A DNA stretch of 64,000 bases from Leifsonia sp. TF02-11 (GCF_017565305.1 NZ_JAGEKP010000015.1:1-64000), one strand, 5' to 3'. Counted from the stretch's first letter, positions 33,791 to 43,249 are shown. The notes: generated from the letters alone by a model not told the origin. A program made the numbers and translations.

Positions 33791-35005
33791 ATGACGGACG
33801 GGTCCGCGCGCATCCACCGCAGCTCCGGCACGGATCTCCGGTGGATGCGCGGCCTGACGGCAGCATCCCTCGCGGTGCTCGTCCTCATCGGGTGCTTCTT
33901 GCAGTTCGTCCTCGGGACGGCGAGTGACCCGGAGCCGCGCACGGCGTTCCTCGTCGGGACGACGATCGCGACGGCGTTGCTCGCCCTCGCCGTCATCCCG
34001 CTGCTGCTGAGGCCCTCCGGCCGTGCGTTCGCGCATCATCCGCTCCTGCTCGCGCTGTTCGCGATGGCCGGCCTCACCTGGGTTCTGGCGCTGATCCCCC
34101 CGTTCGCCGGGTGGGGGTGGGGATTCCTGCTCGCCATCGCCGGCGGGATGCTCACGTGCGTCGTCGCGAGCTGGTGGCGCGTCGTCGCACTGGTCGGAAC
34201 GTTCGGCGCGCTCGCTCTCGGCGGCGTGTCGAGCTCGCTGGAGTCGTCGGCGGCCGCCACGGGCGCGCCGGCCCTAGGCGACCCGAGCACCCTCATGATC
34301 GTCGGCACCCTCGCCCTGATCGTGCTCATTCCTCTCAGCGCCGTCTGGGTGCTGCGCGTCGTGCTGCGCCTCGACCAGGCGCGGCGGACGGCTTCCGAGC
34401 TCGCCGTGGCGACGGAACGTCTGCGCTTCGCCACCGACCTCCACGACATCCAAGGCCACCACCTCCAGGTGATCGCCCTGAAAGGCGAACTCGCCGAACG
34501 CCGCCTGCTCTCCGGCGATGCGACCCTCGCGGCGACGGAGCTTGCGGACATCCGCGCGATCGCGCAGGCCGCGCTGGAGGACACCCGCGCCGTCGTCAAC
34601 GACTACCGCACGGTCACCGTCGCGGTGGAGGCGCGGAATGCGGCCGCCGTTCTGCGATCGGCGGGGATCGACTGCACCGCGCGAATCGACGCGGGGGAGC
34701 TCTCGACCGATCTGGGAGCCGTTTTCGCCGTGGCGATCCGGGAAGCGGTCACGAACATCATGAGACACAGCAGCGCGACGAAGGCCACGGTCGAGCTCGT
34801 CCGTCCGACTGCCGACGAGTACCGGCTGACGATCACGAACGACAGACCAGAAGCCGTCCGCACGGGAGGTACCGGCATCGTGGGGCTCACGGAACGGGTG
34901 GCGGCGCGGAACGGAACGGTGAGCGCGCGACGTCGCGATGACGCGTTCACCCTCGTCGTCAGCATTCCCGCCGTGCCGCCGGACGCGGGGGAGGAGGAAC
35001 GGTGA
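33791..35005 (+). CDS. Sensor histidine kinase of the DesK/NarX (HisKA_3) type (404 aa)
   Basis: About six membrane segments occupy residues ~20-190, with no obvious extracellular ligand domain. The phospho-acceptor helix is RFATDLHDIQGHHLQVI, with H218. The ATPase domain has IREAVTNIMRHSSA (N-box) and a G-box around GGTGIVGLTERV. The start is the ATG at 33791; the frame stays open to 33704 but that part overlaps the hydrolase. It ends in a GTGA overlap with its response regulator. Confidence 0.9.
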   Translation: MTDGSARIHRSSGTDLRWMRGLTAASLAVLVLIGCFLQFVLGTASDPEPRTAFLVGTTIATALLALAVIPLLLRPSGRAFAHHPLLLALFAMAGLTWVLALIPPFAGWGWGFLLAIAGGMLTCVVASWWRVVALVGTFGALALGGVSSSLESSAAATGAPALGDPSTLMIVGTLALIVLIPLSAVWVLRVVLRLDQARRTASELAVATERLRFATDLHDIQGHHLQVIALKGELAERRLLSGDATLAATELADIRAIAQAALEDTRAVVNDYRTVTVAVEARNAAAVLRSAGIDCTARIDAGELSTDLGAVFAVAIREAVTNIMRHSSATKATVELVRPTADEYRLTITNDRPEAVRTGGTGIVGLTERVAARNGTVSARRRDDAFTLVVSIPAVPPDAGEEER

Positions 35006-35601
35006 TCAGGATCGTGATAGCCGACGACGAAGAGCTGATCCGAGGAGCGCTGGTCGCCCTCCTCTCGCTGGAGCCGGACATCGAGGTGGTCGGCGACGTC
35101 GGCGACGGCCGGGCCGCCGTCGCCGCGGTGCTCGAACACCATCCCGATGTCGCCCTCCTCGACCTCGAGATGCCGCGACTGGACGGCGTCGATGCTGCGC
35201 GAGAGCTGCGCTCGGAAGGAACGCGCGTCGTCATCGTCACCCGGCACGCTCGACCGGGAGCGTTGAAGCGAGCGCTCGCGGCCCACGTTCGGGGCTTCGT
35301 CCCCAAATCCACTCCGGCGTCCGAGCTGGCCGACATCATCCGATCGGTCGCCTCCGGCGAACGGTACATCGACGCGCGACTCGCCGCGGCCGCGCTCACC
35401 GAAGACGAGAGCCCCCTGACACCGCGCGAAGCCGATGTTCTCCGGCTCACCACGGAAGGACTGGCCACCAAGGACATCGCGCGGTCCCTCGGGCTCGCGC
35501 ATGGCACGGTACGCAATCGGCTGTCGTCGGCCATAGCCAAGCTCCACGCGGATTCGCGGATCACCGCCGCCCGGACGGCCCGCGACAACGGCTGGATCTA
35601 G
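35002..35601 (+). CDS. NarL/FixJ-type response regulator (199 aa)
   Basis: A receiver domain with the acidic pair in IADDEE, phospho-acceptor D54 in LLDLEMP, and the Lys of FVPKS. A LuxR/NarL helix-turn-helix follows (LTPREADVLRLTTEGLATKD, then GTVRNRLSSAIAKL). It overlaps the kinase gene by 4 bp and is its cognate partner. Target genes cannot be read here. It is convergent with a lacI-family gene 25 bp away. Confidence 0.92.
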   Translation: MIRIVIADDEELIRGALVALLSLEPDIEVVGDVGDGRAAVAAVLEHHPDVALLDLEMPRLDGVDAARELRSEGTRVVIVTRHARPGALKRALAAHVRGFVPKSTPASELADIIRSVASGERYIDARLAAAALTEDESPLTPREADVLRLTTEGLATKDIARSLGLAHGTVRNRLSSAIAKLHADSRITAARTARDNGWI

Positions 35602-35626
35602 TGCGGCGGTGCTGCGCCGGGACCGG

Positions 35627-36670
35627 TCAGCGCTTCGCGGACGCGACCGGCTCCGGGTCTCGGATCGAGTCGCGCTCCACCAGGGGCATCGGAACCTTCG
35701 TCAGGCCGCCGGGTTCATCGCCCAGGAGGATCTCGACGGCGCGGCGACCCATCGCCTCGTGGGGGAGCGCCACGGTCGTGAGGCCGGGGCGAAGGTAGGC
35801 GGCGAGCTCGTCGTTGTCGAACGAGACGACCGAGATGTCGTCGGGAACCCTCAGCTTCGTCTCCGCGATCGCCTGATAGGCGCCGAACGCGAGCCGGTCG
35901 TTCATCGCGAGGATGGCCGCCGGGCGCTTCCGCTGCCGGAGGATCTTCTTGGTGGCCGCGTAGCCGCCGTCCGGTTCCCACAGCCAGATCGACGACTCGC
36001 TGCTGAACTCCGCATCGCCCTCGGCCATGGCCGCGCGGATCCCCGCGATGCGTTCCGCCACCGTGGCCGACCGGAAGAGCTCCTTCTCCTCGCGCTCGCT
36101 GTACCCGATGAGGGCGATGTCGTCGTGGATGCCGGCGGCGAACAGGGCGTTCACGGCACTCCGGCCACCGTTGAACTCGTCGGGCAGGACGGCCCGGGGA
36201 AAGCGCGCGTTGGTGGCGTTGAGCATCACGGCGGGAGAGTCGAACGCGATCTCGGGGAGGAAGAGCTCTCGTGCGCGCATCGTCGCGAAGACCAGCCCGT
36301 CGACCTGGCGGTCGAGCGCGGCCCCGATGGCTTCTGTCTCGCGTTTGGGCTCGCCGCCGGTCTCGAGCACCATCATCACGTGGCCGGCGGACTCGGCAGC
36401 GGCGATCGCCCCGGTGATCAGTCCGGAGGCGTAGCGGGTGGTCGCGACGAGGTCGGAGACGAAGGCGATCGTGTGCGTCTTGTCGGTCTTGAGGCCGCGC
36501 GCCGCGACGTTGGGGCGGTATCCCAGCTCGGCCGCGGCGGCGTGCACACGGTCGTGCGCGTCCTGGGACAGCCGCGTGTCCGGGCGCCCGTTCAGGATCA
36601 TCGACGCGGCGGAGACCGACAGCCCGGCCCTGCGAGCCACGTCGGCGAGCGTCACACGCTTGCTCAGCAT
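35627..36670 (-). CDS. LacI-family regulator (347 aa)
   Basis: HTH LADVARRAGLSVSAASMILNG at the start, then a hinge and a type I periplasmic-binding fold (IAFVSDLVATTRYASGL, VDGLVFATM, ISVVSFDNDELAAYLRPGLTTV). It is divergent from the CUT1 transporter 36827-39995. The gap holds a near-perfect palindrome over the likely transporter promoter, so it is the probable local repressor. The ATG at 36670 has GAGGAGGAAT upstream. Confidence 0.9.
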   Translation of the reverse strand: MLSKRVTLADVARRAGLSVSAASMILNGRPDTRLSQDAHDRVHAAAAELGYRPNVAARGLKTDKTHTIAFVSDLVATTRYASGLITGAIAAAESAGHVMMVLETGGEPKRETEAIGAALDRQVDGLVFATMRARELFLPEIAFDSPAVMLNATNARFPRAVLPDEFNGGRSAVNALFAAGIHDDIALIGYSEREEKELFRSATVAERIAGIRAAMAEGDAEFSSESSIWLWEPDGGYAATKKILRQRKRPAAILAMNDRLAFGAYQAIAETKLRVPDDISVVSFDNDELAAYLRPGLTTVALPHEAMGRRAVEILLGDEPGGLTKVPMPLVERDSIRDPEPVASAKR

Positions 36671-36729
36671 CGAGATTCCTCCTCCAGCGGATGCTATCCG
36701 GTCGGTCCATCACAATCCGGGAACATCAT

Positions 36730-36782
36730 TTGACAAACCGGAAGACGTGACTCAGTATAGGCCGTGCTGAAAGCTTTTAGCA
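36730..36782 (+). promoter_or_regulatory. CUT1-operon promoter with LacI-type operator
   Basis: TTGACA (36730-36735) with CAGTAT (36753-36758) or AGTATA (36754-36759) makes a plausible promoter. Just downstream, TGCTGAAAGCTTTTAGCA (36765-36782) is an 18-bp palindrome with one mismatched pair and the AAAGCTTT centre typical of LacI-family operators. It is 45 bp before the binding-protein start. Confidence 0.65.
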
Positions 36783-36826
36783 GAGGGATCGAACCCGATC
36801 CGGTCCTGTAGACAAGGGAGTCCTGT

Positions 36827-38182
36827 ATGTCATTCGCTTCCCCCCGCCGCCGTCTCCGCGGCGCGCTCGCCGCCGGCGTCGTCGCCTCGGCCGTCGCTCT
36901 CGTGCTCGCCGGATGCGCACCGGGGTCCGCCACCACCGGACCCGCCAAAGGCGCGACCGACGTGAGCACCCAGCTCACCTCGAAGAAGGTGGCACTCACC
37001 ATCGCCGACGAGACGGGCTTCCCGCTCACCGACGAGCTGACGAAGGAGTTCACCAAGCAGCACCCGAACGTGACCTTCACGATCACGCGTGACACCTTCC
37101 AGAACCTCACCGCCAACGCGCCGAAACTGCTGGCGAGTTCCACGCCTCCCGATCTGATCCGTCTCCCGACGCTGGGCGACACGGTCAGGGACGGTCTCGT
37201 CGCGAACCTCGACCCATACTTCACGGCCTACGGGTGGGACAAGTGGCCCGCCGCGCAGCTCGCACCGCTGCGGATGACCGCCGACGGTGTCCGCGGCAGC
37301 GGGTCGCTCTACCAGCTCGGGCTCGGTTACAGCGTCACGGGCATCTTCGTGAACACCAAGCTCGCCCAGCAGGCGGGCATCACCAGCATCCCGAAGACCC
37401 TGGACGAGCTCGGTGCCGACTTCGCCAAGGCGAAGTCGGCGGGCATCGCCCCCCTCGTCGAAGGCGACAAGGACGGTGTGGTCAACTTCACGGTCCAGGC
37501 CGCGATGAACCAGTACGTCGACAAGCAGCAGTTCCTCGACTGGATGTTCAACAAGCCGGGCGCCACCTACGACCAGCCGGGCAACGTGAAGGGCGCGGAG
37601 CTGATCCGCACCTGGGCGGACGCCGGGTACTTCCCGTCCGACATCAACGCCGTGGACTACTTCACGTTCGTCAGCAACTTCCAGGACGGCAAGGGCGTCT
37701 ACACCTTCAACGGCAACTGGGAGGCGGCGAACTACGCGAAGAAGCTCGGCAAGGACGTGCAGTTCTTCCTCGTTCCTCCGGCCAAGGCGGGCGGCGATCA
37801 CGTCGCCATGGGAGCGGCGAACTCGTTCTCCGCAGCGGCCAAGTCGAAGAACCTCGACACTGTTGCCTACTTCCTGAACTGGGTCCACACGAACGCCAAA
37901 GCGCGCCAGATCGTCGTCGACGTGACCGGCGCCGCACCCGGCGGCGACCCCGCGGAGGCGCAGCCGAAGGTCGAGAAGGGCTCGCTCACCGAGCAGGTCC
38001 TCGCCGCAGCGGCGCAGATCGGCAAGGAGAACGGCCAGGTCGACTTCATGGCGAACACGACCGCGGGCATCTACGCCGGTGCCATCATCCCGGAGTCCCA
38101 GCTCCTGGTGACCAGCAAGATCACCGGCAAGGAGTTCGTGGACAAGGTGCAGGCGTTCTACGCGCAGGAAGTGAAGAAGTAA
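36827..38182 (+). CDS. Sugar ABC transporter substrate-binding lipoprotein (CUT1, 451 aa)
   Basis: The signal peptide ends in the lipobox VLAGCAPG. The mature protein has the family-1 solute-binding pattern (LTKEFTKQHPNVTFTI, IRLPTLGDTVRDGLV, GIFVNTKLAQQAGI, AVDYFTFVSNFQDGKG). It starts an operon of binding protein, two permeases, GH32-like glycosidase and beta-lactamase-fold hydrolase. The neighbouring glycosidase suggests fructo-oligosaccharides or a similar sugar. The ligand is inferred only. Confidence 0.9.
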   Translation: MSFASPRRRLRGALAAGVVASAVALVLAGCAPGSATTGPAKGATDVSTQLTSKKVALTIADETGFPLTDELTKEFTKQHPNVTFTITRDTFQNLTANAPKLLASSTPPDLIRLPTLGDTVRDGLVANLDPYFTAYGWDKWPAAQLAPLRMTADGVRGSGSLYQLGLGYSVTGIFVNTKLAQQAGITSIPKTLDELGADFAKAKSAGIAPLVEGDKDGVVNFTVQAAMNQYVDKQQFLDWMFNKPGATYDQPGNVKGAELIRTWADAGYFPSDINAVDYFTFVSNFQDGKGVYTFNGNWEAANYAKKLGKDVQFFLVPPAKAGGDHVAMGAANSFSAAAKSKNLDTVAYFLNWVHTNAKARQIVVDVTGAAPGGDPAEAQPKVEKGSLTEQVLAAAAQIGKENGQVDFMANTTAGIYAGAIIPESQLLVTSKITGKEFVDKVQAFYAQEVKK

Positions 38183-38184
38183 CG

Positions 38185-39174
38185 ATGACCTCAGTGCAGT
38201 CCCGCGGCCGCGCGGCCGCGGTCAGCCAGGATCCGTCGGCGCGACAGGCCGGCCACGGCAGCGCACGCGGGGCTGCACGGCGCCCGGCCGTCCGGAGACG
38301 GCCGGCCGGGCGGGGGCGGCGGATCGGCTGGCTCCTCGTGGCACCCGCCTTGATCGCGTACGCCGCATTCGTGCTCTGGCCGCTCGTCCAGGGCGTCCAG
38401 TACTCGTTCTACGACTGGAACGGCATCGGCGCCTCGACCTGGGTCGGCTTGGCCAACTACCTGACGGTGTTCACCGACCCCGACCTGCTCGGCTCGATCG
38501 TCAACGCCTTCATCCTGATCGCCTTCTTCACGATCATCCCCGTCACCTTCGGGCTGGTGCTCGCGACGCTCATCCGCTCCATGCGGGCGGGTGCGTTCAC
38601 GAGCTTCTCGCAGACCGTGCTGTTCCTGCCGCAGATCATCCCGCTCGCGGCGGCGGGCATCGCCTGGTCGTGGATGTACGCGCAGACCGGCGCCGTCAAC
38701 CAGATCCTGAACGCGATCGGTCTCGGCGGCCTCGCCCGGCCCTGGCTCGGCGACTACCAGACGGCCCTGCCGGCCGTCGGGCTCATCGGTTCGTGGACGC
38801 TGACCGGGCTGTGCACCGTCCTCCTGCTGACCGGCATCGGGAAGATCGACGTCTCGCTGTACGAGGCCGCGCGCCTCGACGGCGCCGGATGGTGGCGCGA
38901 GTTCTTCACCATCACGCTGCCCGGGCTGCGCCAGGAGCTCGCCGTGCTGATCACCCTCACGATCATCGCTGCGCTGAGCAGCTTCGACATCATCTACACC
39001 ACCACCCTCGGCGGCCCCGGTCGCGCCACCCTCGTCCCGGGGATCTCGATCTACCGGATCGGGTTCACGCAGAGCGAGGTCGGTCTCGCGTCGGCGTTCG
39101 GCATCGTCCTGATGCTGCTCGTCCTCGCCGTCGTCCTCCCGGTCCAGCGCCTCTCGAAAGTCCGTGACTCATGA
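38185..39174 (+). CDS. Sugar ABC transporter permease, MalF-type (329 aa)
   Basis: A long basic N-terminus (~45 residues) precedes six membrane segments, starting with WLLVAPALIAYAAFVLWPLV. The EAA loop reads YEAARLDGAGWWREFFTITLPGL. The ATG is at 38185, 2 bp after the binding-protein stop. It ends in a 4-bp overlap with the second permease. No ATPase is encoded in this operon. Confidence 0.92.
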   Translation: MTSVQSRGRAAAVSQDPSARQAGHGSARGAARRPAVRRRPAGRGRRIGWLLVAPALIAYAAFVLWPLVQGVQYSFYDWNGIGASTWVGLANYLTVFTDPDLLGSIVNAFILIAFFTIIPVTFGLVLATLIRSMRAGAFTSFSQTVLFLPQIIPLAAAGIAWSWMYAQTGAVNQILNAIGLGGLARPWLGDYQTALPAVGLIGSWTLTGLCTVLLLTGIGKIDVSLYEAARLDGAGWWREFFTITLPGLRQELAVLITLTIIAALSSFDIIYTTTLGGPGRATLVPGISIYRIGFTQSEVGLASAFGIVLMLLVLAVVLPVQRLSKVRDS

Positions 39175-39995
39175 TCGTCAACCCCGTCGAGAAGTGGACC
39201 GGCCGCACCCTGCTCGCCGTCGTCCTCGTCCTCACCCTCATCCCGCTGATCAACATGGTCTCCGCCGCACTGCAGCCCGCCGACGTGAACCCGACGGGGC
39301 TCACGTGGCCGTCGAACCCGCAGTGGGGCAACTTCGCGGAGGCCTTCGTGACGGGCCACGTCTGGGAGCTGATGGGATCCAGCGCGCTCATCGTCCTCGG
39401 CGTGGTGCCGATCAGTCTGCTCATCTCCAGCATGGCGGGCTATGCGCTCGGCAGCCTGAACATCCGGGGCGGGCGCGCCCTGCTGATCCTGTTCGTCCTC
39501 GGCCTCACGATCCCCTTCGAGGCGCTCATCATCCCGCTCTACTACGAGATGCAGTCGCTGAACGTCCTCAATACGCAGTGGGCGATCATCCTCCCGCTGA
39601 TCGGCCTGTTCATGCCGTTCAGCGTGTTCTGGATGCGCGCGCACTTCGTGAACGTGCCGGCCGAGCTCTCCGAGGCGGCACGCGTCGACGGAGCGTCGAT
39701 GTGGCAGGAGCTGCGTCACATCCACCTGCCCCTGGCCCGCCCCGCGCTGTCGGCACTCGCGATCCTGCTCTTCCTCTGGACCTGGAACCAGTTCCTGCTC
39801 CCCGTCGTCCTCGTCGCGAACCCGCTCCAGCGGACCGTGGCCGGTGCCCTCACGTTCTTCCAGGGCCAGTACAGCCTCAGCATCCCGCTGCTCAACGCCG
39901 GAGCGTTGCTCATCATCGTCCCCACGATCGTGGTCTTCGTGATCTTCCAGCGTCAGTTCATCAAGGCGCTGATCCAGGGCGCGGTCAAGGGCTGA
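39171..39995 (+). CDS. Sugar ABC transporter permease, MalG-type (274 aa)
   Basis: Six membrane segments, starting with LLAVVLVLTLIPLINMVSAAL. The EAA loop reads SEAARVDGASMWQELRHIHLPLARPA, and the short tail is IKALIQGAVKG. It overlaps the first permease by 4 bp and is followed 3 bp later by the glycosidase gene. Confidence 0.92.
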   Translation: MIVNPVEKWTGRTLLAVVLVLTLIPLINMVSAALQPADVNPTGLTWPSNPQWGNFAEAFVTGHVWELMGSSALIVLGVVPISLLISSMAGYALGSLNIRGGRALLILFVLGLTIPFEALIIPLYYEMQSLNVLNTQWAIILPLIGLFMPFSVFWMRAHFVNVPAELSEAARVDGASMWQELRHIHLPLARPALSALAILLFLWTWNQFLLPVVLVANPLQRTVAGALTFFQGQYSLSIPLLNAGALLIIVPTIVVFVIFQRQFIKALIQGAVKG

Positions 39996-39998
39996 AGG

Positions 39999-40982
39999 AT
40001 GGCGTTCAGCAAAGACGGCTATTGGGTCTGGGACTTCTGGCTCGCAGACGACGGCGAGAAACACCATCTGTACTACCTCCACGCCCCGACCTCGCTCGGC
40101 GACCCGGATCTGCGTCACCGCAACGCGCGGATCGGCCACGCCGTCTCGGACGATCTCATCGACTGGGAGGACCTCGGCGAAGTGCTCTCTCCGGGTGCGC
40201 CGGGCGACATCGACGCCTCCGCCACCTGGACCGGCTGCGTCGTGCGCGGCGACGACGGACTCTGGCGGATGTTCTACACCGGCTCCCAGTTCCTCTCGCC
40301 CCGCGACATCACGAACGTGGAGACGATCGGCGTCGCGGTCTCCGAGGATCTCCACGTGTGGCGCAAGGACGCACGGGTGCGGTTGGGGGCGGACCCGGCC
40401 TGGTACGAGATCCTTCCCGATGCGACCTGGCACGAGGAGGCCTGGCGGGACCCCTGGGTGTTCCGTGACGAGGGCGGGGACGGCTGGCACATGCTGATCA
40501 CCGCCCGGGGCCGCGGTCTCCGCTCCCGACGCGACACCGACCGCGGGGTCGTCGGGCACGCGCGGTCGGTCGATCTCGTCCACTGGGAGGTCCAGCCGCC
40601 GCTGAGCTCGCCGGGAAGCGGGTTCGCGCATCTCGAAGTACCGCAGGCGGTGCGAATCGGGGGACGCGACCTCCTCGTCTTCTCGTGCGACTCCGCCCAC
40701 CTCGCCGGCGACCGTTCCGGCGCAGGCGGAGGGGTCTGGGTGGCCGACGCCGTGTCCTCCGCCGGTCCGTTCGACCCGGCGGGAGCGCGGCTGCTCGCCC
40801 CCGAGACCCTGTATGCCGGCCGGATCGTCGTGGATCGTGGCGGAACGCCGCGCTTCATCGCATTCGAGAACAGCCTGGGTGCCGACGGCTTCCAGGGGCG
40901 GATCACCGATCCGTACGAACTGATCATCGACGGGCCCGAGTTGCGACTCGGGACGCTCGTCGAGGAAGGAGACCTCGCCTGA
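39999..40982 (+). CDS. Cytoplasmic GH32-like beta-fructosidase-type glycosidase (327 aa)
   Basis: The five-bladed-propeller motifs of clan GH-J are visible: nucleophile region WVWDFWLADDGEKHHLYYL with its Asp, RDPWVF for the RDP transition-state motif, and FAHLEVPQ in place of the usual ECP acid/base motif. No signal peptide is present and the C-terminal beta-sandwich is missing (327 aa against ~450-500), so it is a compact intracellular form. It directly follows the CUT1 permeases, suggesting hydrolysis of an imported fructoside or a related glycoside. Membership in a related GH43-type family cannot be excluded. Confidence 0.7.
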   Translation: MAFSKDGYWVWDFWLADDGEKHHLYYLHAPTSLGDPDLRHRNARIGHAVSDDLIDWEDLGEVLSPGAPGDIDASATWTGCVVRGDDGLWRMFYTGSQFLSPRDITNVETIGVAVSEDLHVWRKDARVRLGADPAWYEILPDATWHEEAWRDPWVFRDEGGDGWHMLITARGRGLRSRRDTDRGVVGHARSVDLVHWEVQPPLSSPGSGFAHLEVPQAVRIGGRDLLVFSCDSAHLAGDRSGAGGGVWVADAVSSAGPFDPAGARLLAPETLYAGRIVVDRGGTPRFIAFENSLGADGFQGRITDPYELIIDGPELRLGTLVEEGDLA

Positions 40983-42145
40983 TGGCGGTCACACACGGCA
41001 CAACGGAGCCCGGGTTCGAGCCCGTGGCCGAGGCCTTCACCGACGCCTTCCGCGACCGGCCGACGATGGGAGCCGCCCTCTCGGTGCGGGTCGGCGGCCG
41101 GCGGGTGGTGGACCTGTGGGGCGGAGTCGCGGACGAACGCTCAGCCCGGCCGTGGGACGCGGAGACGGCGACGGTGGTCTTCTCGTGCACCAAGGGGCTG
41201 ATGTCGGTGCTGGTCGCCCGGCTGGTCCAGGAAGGGCGGATCGACTACGCGGCACCCGTGGTGCGGTACTGGCCCGAGTTCGCCGCAGCGGGCAAGTCCG
41301 GCGTAACGGTGGCCGAACTGCTGTCACACCGCGCCGGCCTCTCGGCGCTGCGGCAGCCGATCGCGTTCGAACAGCTGCTCGACTGGGACTACATGACCGC
41401 TGCGCTCGCCCGCCAAAGTCCGCTCTGGGAGCCGGGCAGCGGATACGCGTATCACGCGATCACGCACGGCTGGCTCGCGGGCGAGCTGGTGCGGCGCGTG
41501 ACCGGACAGCTCCCCGGCGCGTACCTCGCCGAGCTGGCGGGCCCGATCACCGGCGACGCCTGGATCGGGCTGCCGGACGCGGAGGCGGAGCGGGTCGCCC
41601 ACCTCCAGGCGTCGCCCAGCCAGCTGGAGGCCGGAGAGCAGCTCCTCGAAGCGCCGTCCGAGTGGACCGGACTCGCGATGACGTTGGGCGGCGCCCTCCC
41701 CGCGGCCCTGGTGACGCCGGACGGCGGCTTCAACGATGCGCGGCTTCGTGCCGCCCAGGTTCCGGGAGCGGGCGGGATCGCGACGGCCGACGCACTTTCC
41801 GCGATCTGGTCCGCGACGGTCGTCGAGGCCGACGGCACCCGGTTGCTGGACGACGCGACGCTGAGGGAAGCGCTGGTCCCGATGAGCTCGGGTGAGCCGG
41901 TCTTCCCTACGCCGGGACCCTGGCCGCGGTGGGGGCGGGGACTGCAGCTCGACTCCGAGGCCCGTCGCTACCTCGGTCCCTCGAGCTTCGGCCACGACGG
42001 CGCAGGCGGCCAGGTCGCCTTCGCGGACCTCGATGCACGCGTCGGCTTCGCGTTCGTCACGAACTGGCTCGAAGCGGGCGCGGACGATCGCGCGACCAGG
42101 ATCGTCGACGCGCTTCGCCGGGTGCTGGACGAATCCCGCTCCTGA
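40982..42145 (+). CDS. Beta-lactamase-fold serine hydrolase (387 aa)
   Basis: The SxxK motif is SCTKG at about residue 63. A Tyr-containing second motif (GYAYHAITHGWLAGEL) and a C-terminal HDGAGGQVAF segment (His-x-Gly type) complete the class C/esterase pattern. The family includes esterases and D-aminopeptidases. It has no signal peptide. The ATG at 40982 overlaps the glycosidase TGA by one base. It may deacylate modified sugars entering through the CUT1 system, which is an inference. Confidence 0.8.
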   Translation: MAVTHGTTEPGFEPVAEAFTDAFRDRPTMGAALSVRVGGRRVVDLWGGVADERSARPWDAETATVVFSCTKGLMSVLVARLVQEGRIDYAAPVVRYWPEFAAAGKSGVTVAELLSHRAGLSALRQPIAFEQLLDWDYMTAALARQSPLWEPGSGYAYHAITHGWLAGELVRRVTGQLPGAYLAELAGPITGDAWIGLPDAEAERVAHLQASPSQLEAGEQLLEAPSEWTGLAMTLGGALPAALVTPDGGFNDARLRAAQVPGAGGIATADALSAIWSATVVEADGTRLLDDATLREALVPMSSGEPVFPTPGPWPRWGRGLQLDSEARRYLGPSSFGHDGAGGQVAFADLDARVGFAFVTNWLEAGADDRATRIVDALRRVLDESRS

Positions 42146-42172
42146 GTCGGCCCGCGGCACGCCGGCGGCGAT

Positions 42173-42199
42173 GGTCGGCTCCGCGTCGCGGAGCCGACC
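42173..42199. terminator. Perfect hairpin between convergent genes
   Basis: GGTCGGCTCCGC (42173-42184) and GCGGAGCCGACC (42188-42199) pair over 12 bp with a 3-base loop. It lies between the convergent hydrolase and aldolase genes and is a likely bidirectional terminator, although no T-run follows. Confidence 0.75.
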
Positions 42200-42204
42200 C
42201 GGCG

Positions 42205-43173
42205 TCAACGATGCCGATAGGCCTGCCCGGCCTGACCGAACACCTGCATCCGGTCGGCGACGATGGCCTGCATGGCCTCGCGTGCGGCGCGCTGGAACGG
42301 CGCGGGGTCGACGGTGATGCCGTCCTCGGCGAGCGACTTCCGCGCCGCCGCCGAGTACGCCATGTGCGAGTCCATGCCCTGGTTGATCTTGCGGATGCCG
42401 AGCTGGGTCGAGCGCGCCTTCTCGTCCTCCGGGACGCCCCACGATTCGGGGAGCGTGCCGCCGAATCGGTTGATCTCCGCGCGGAGGTCGGCCGGGAGGG
42501 ACGACGAGCCGTGCATGACCAGGTGGGTGCCGGGGACCCGGGAGGCGATCTCGGCGATCAGGTCCATGTGCAGCACCGTGCCGTCCGGCGGGCTGGTGAA
42601 CTTGTAGGCGCCGTGCGACGTGCCGATGGCGACCGCCAGGGCGTCCACACCGGTCTGTTCGACGAAGTCCGCGGCGTCGTCCGGGTCGGCGAGGACGATC
42701 TCCTTGACCGTTGCGCCGCCGTCCTCCGAGCCGCCGATGGTGCCGAGCTCGCCCTCCACGGAGACCCCGCGCGCGTGGGCGTACTCCACGACCGTGCGGG
42801 TGACTGCGACGTTCTCGTCGAAGCTCGCGTGGCTGACGCGGTCCGGCAGCAGGCTGCCGTCGATCATGACGCTCGTGAAGCCCGCCTGGATCGCTCGCAC
42901 GCAGTCTTCGTAGGAGGCGCCGTGGTCGAGGTGGAGGGTGACCGGCACCTGCGGATAGCGCTTGATCAGGTTGACCAGGGCCTCCCAGAACGGCTCGTCG
43001 CTGCCGTGCGCCGACGAGCCGGCGATCGTCTGGACGATCACGGGTGAGTCGGTCTCGACGGCGGCCTCGAGCACGGCTTCTGCCTGCACGAGGTCGGTCA
43101 CGTTGAACGCGCCGACCCCGTACGAGCCGTCTCCTGCGGCGTCGAGGATCTCTCGGAGTGTGATGAGGGACAA
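42205..43173 (-). CDS. Class II fructose-bisphosphate-type aldolase, TTG start (322 aa)
   Basis: The class II aldolase metal site is visible: LHLDHG with the first Asp-His pair, VEGELGTIGGSEDG, the substrate loop IGTSHGAYKF, and VMHGSSSLP. The frame stays open far upstream with no ATG near the domain. AAGGAG lies 6 bases before the TTG at 43173, so translation starts at TTG. The gene is divergent from the FGGY kinase. Together they fit a pathway that phosphorylates and cleaves a ketose (fructose-, tagatose- or sedoheptulose-type); the exact sugar is unknown. Confidence 0.88.
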   Translation of the reverse strand: MSLITLREILDAAGDGSYGVGAFNVTDLVQAEAVLEAAVETDSPVIVQTIAGSSAHGSDEPFWEALVNLIKRYPQVPVTLHLDHGASYEDCVRAIQAGFTSVMIDGSLLPDRVSHASFDENVAVTRTVVEYAHARGVSVEGELGTIGGSEDGGATVKEIVLADPDDAADFVEQTGVDALAVAIGTSHGAYKFTSPPDGTVLHMDLIAEIASRVPGTHLVMHGSSSLPADLRAEINRFGGTLPESWGVPEDEKARSTQLGIRKINQGMDSHMAYSAAARKSLAEDGITVDPAPFQRAAREAMQAIVADRMQVFGQAGQAYRHR

Positions 43174-43232
43174 GTTCGTCTCCTTGGTCGATGGCTGAAC
43201 GTCTTCGTTCCCAGCGAGTTGTGGAACCCGGT

Positions 43233-43249
43233 CTGACAACGTTGGACAG
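43233..43249. promoter_or_regulatory. LacI-type operator, site 1
   Basis: CTGACAACGTTGGACAG has a perfect CAACGTTG centre. A second, inverted copy lies at 43271-43287 (as CTGACCAACGATGGACA). Both fall in the 147-bp gap between the divergent aldolase and kinase genes. Confidence 0.6.

Noticed and set aside
36830-37888. Long minus-strand frame opposite the CUT1 binding protein, and similar antisense frames at 50498-52285, 57952-59571 and 39051-40700
   Set aside because: High-GC codon bias leaves the antisense strand open. The sense proteins are clear family members and these frames show no domains.
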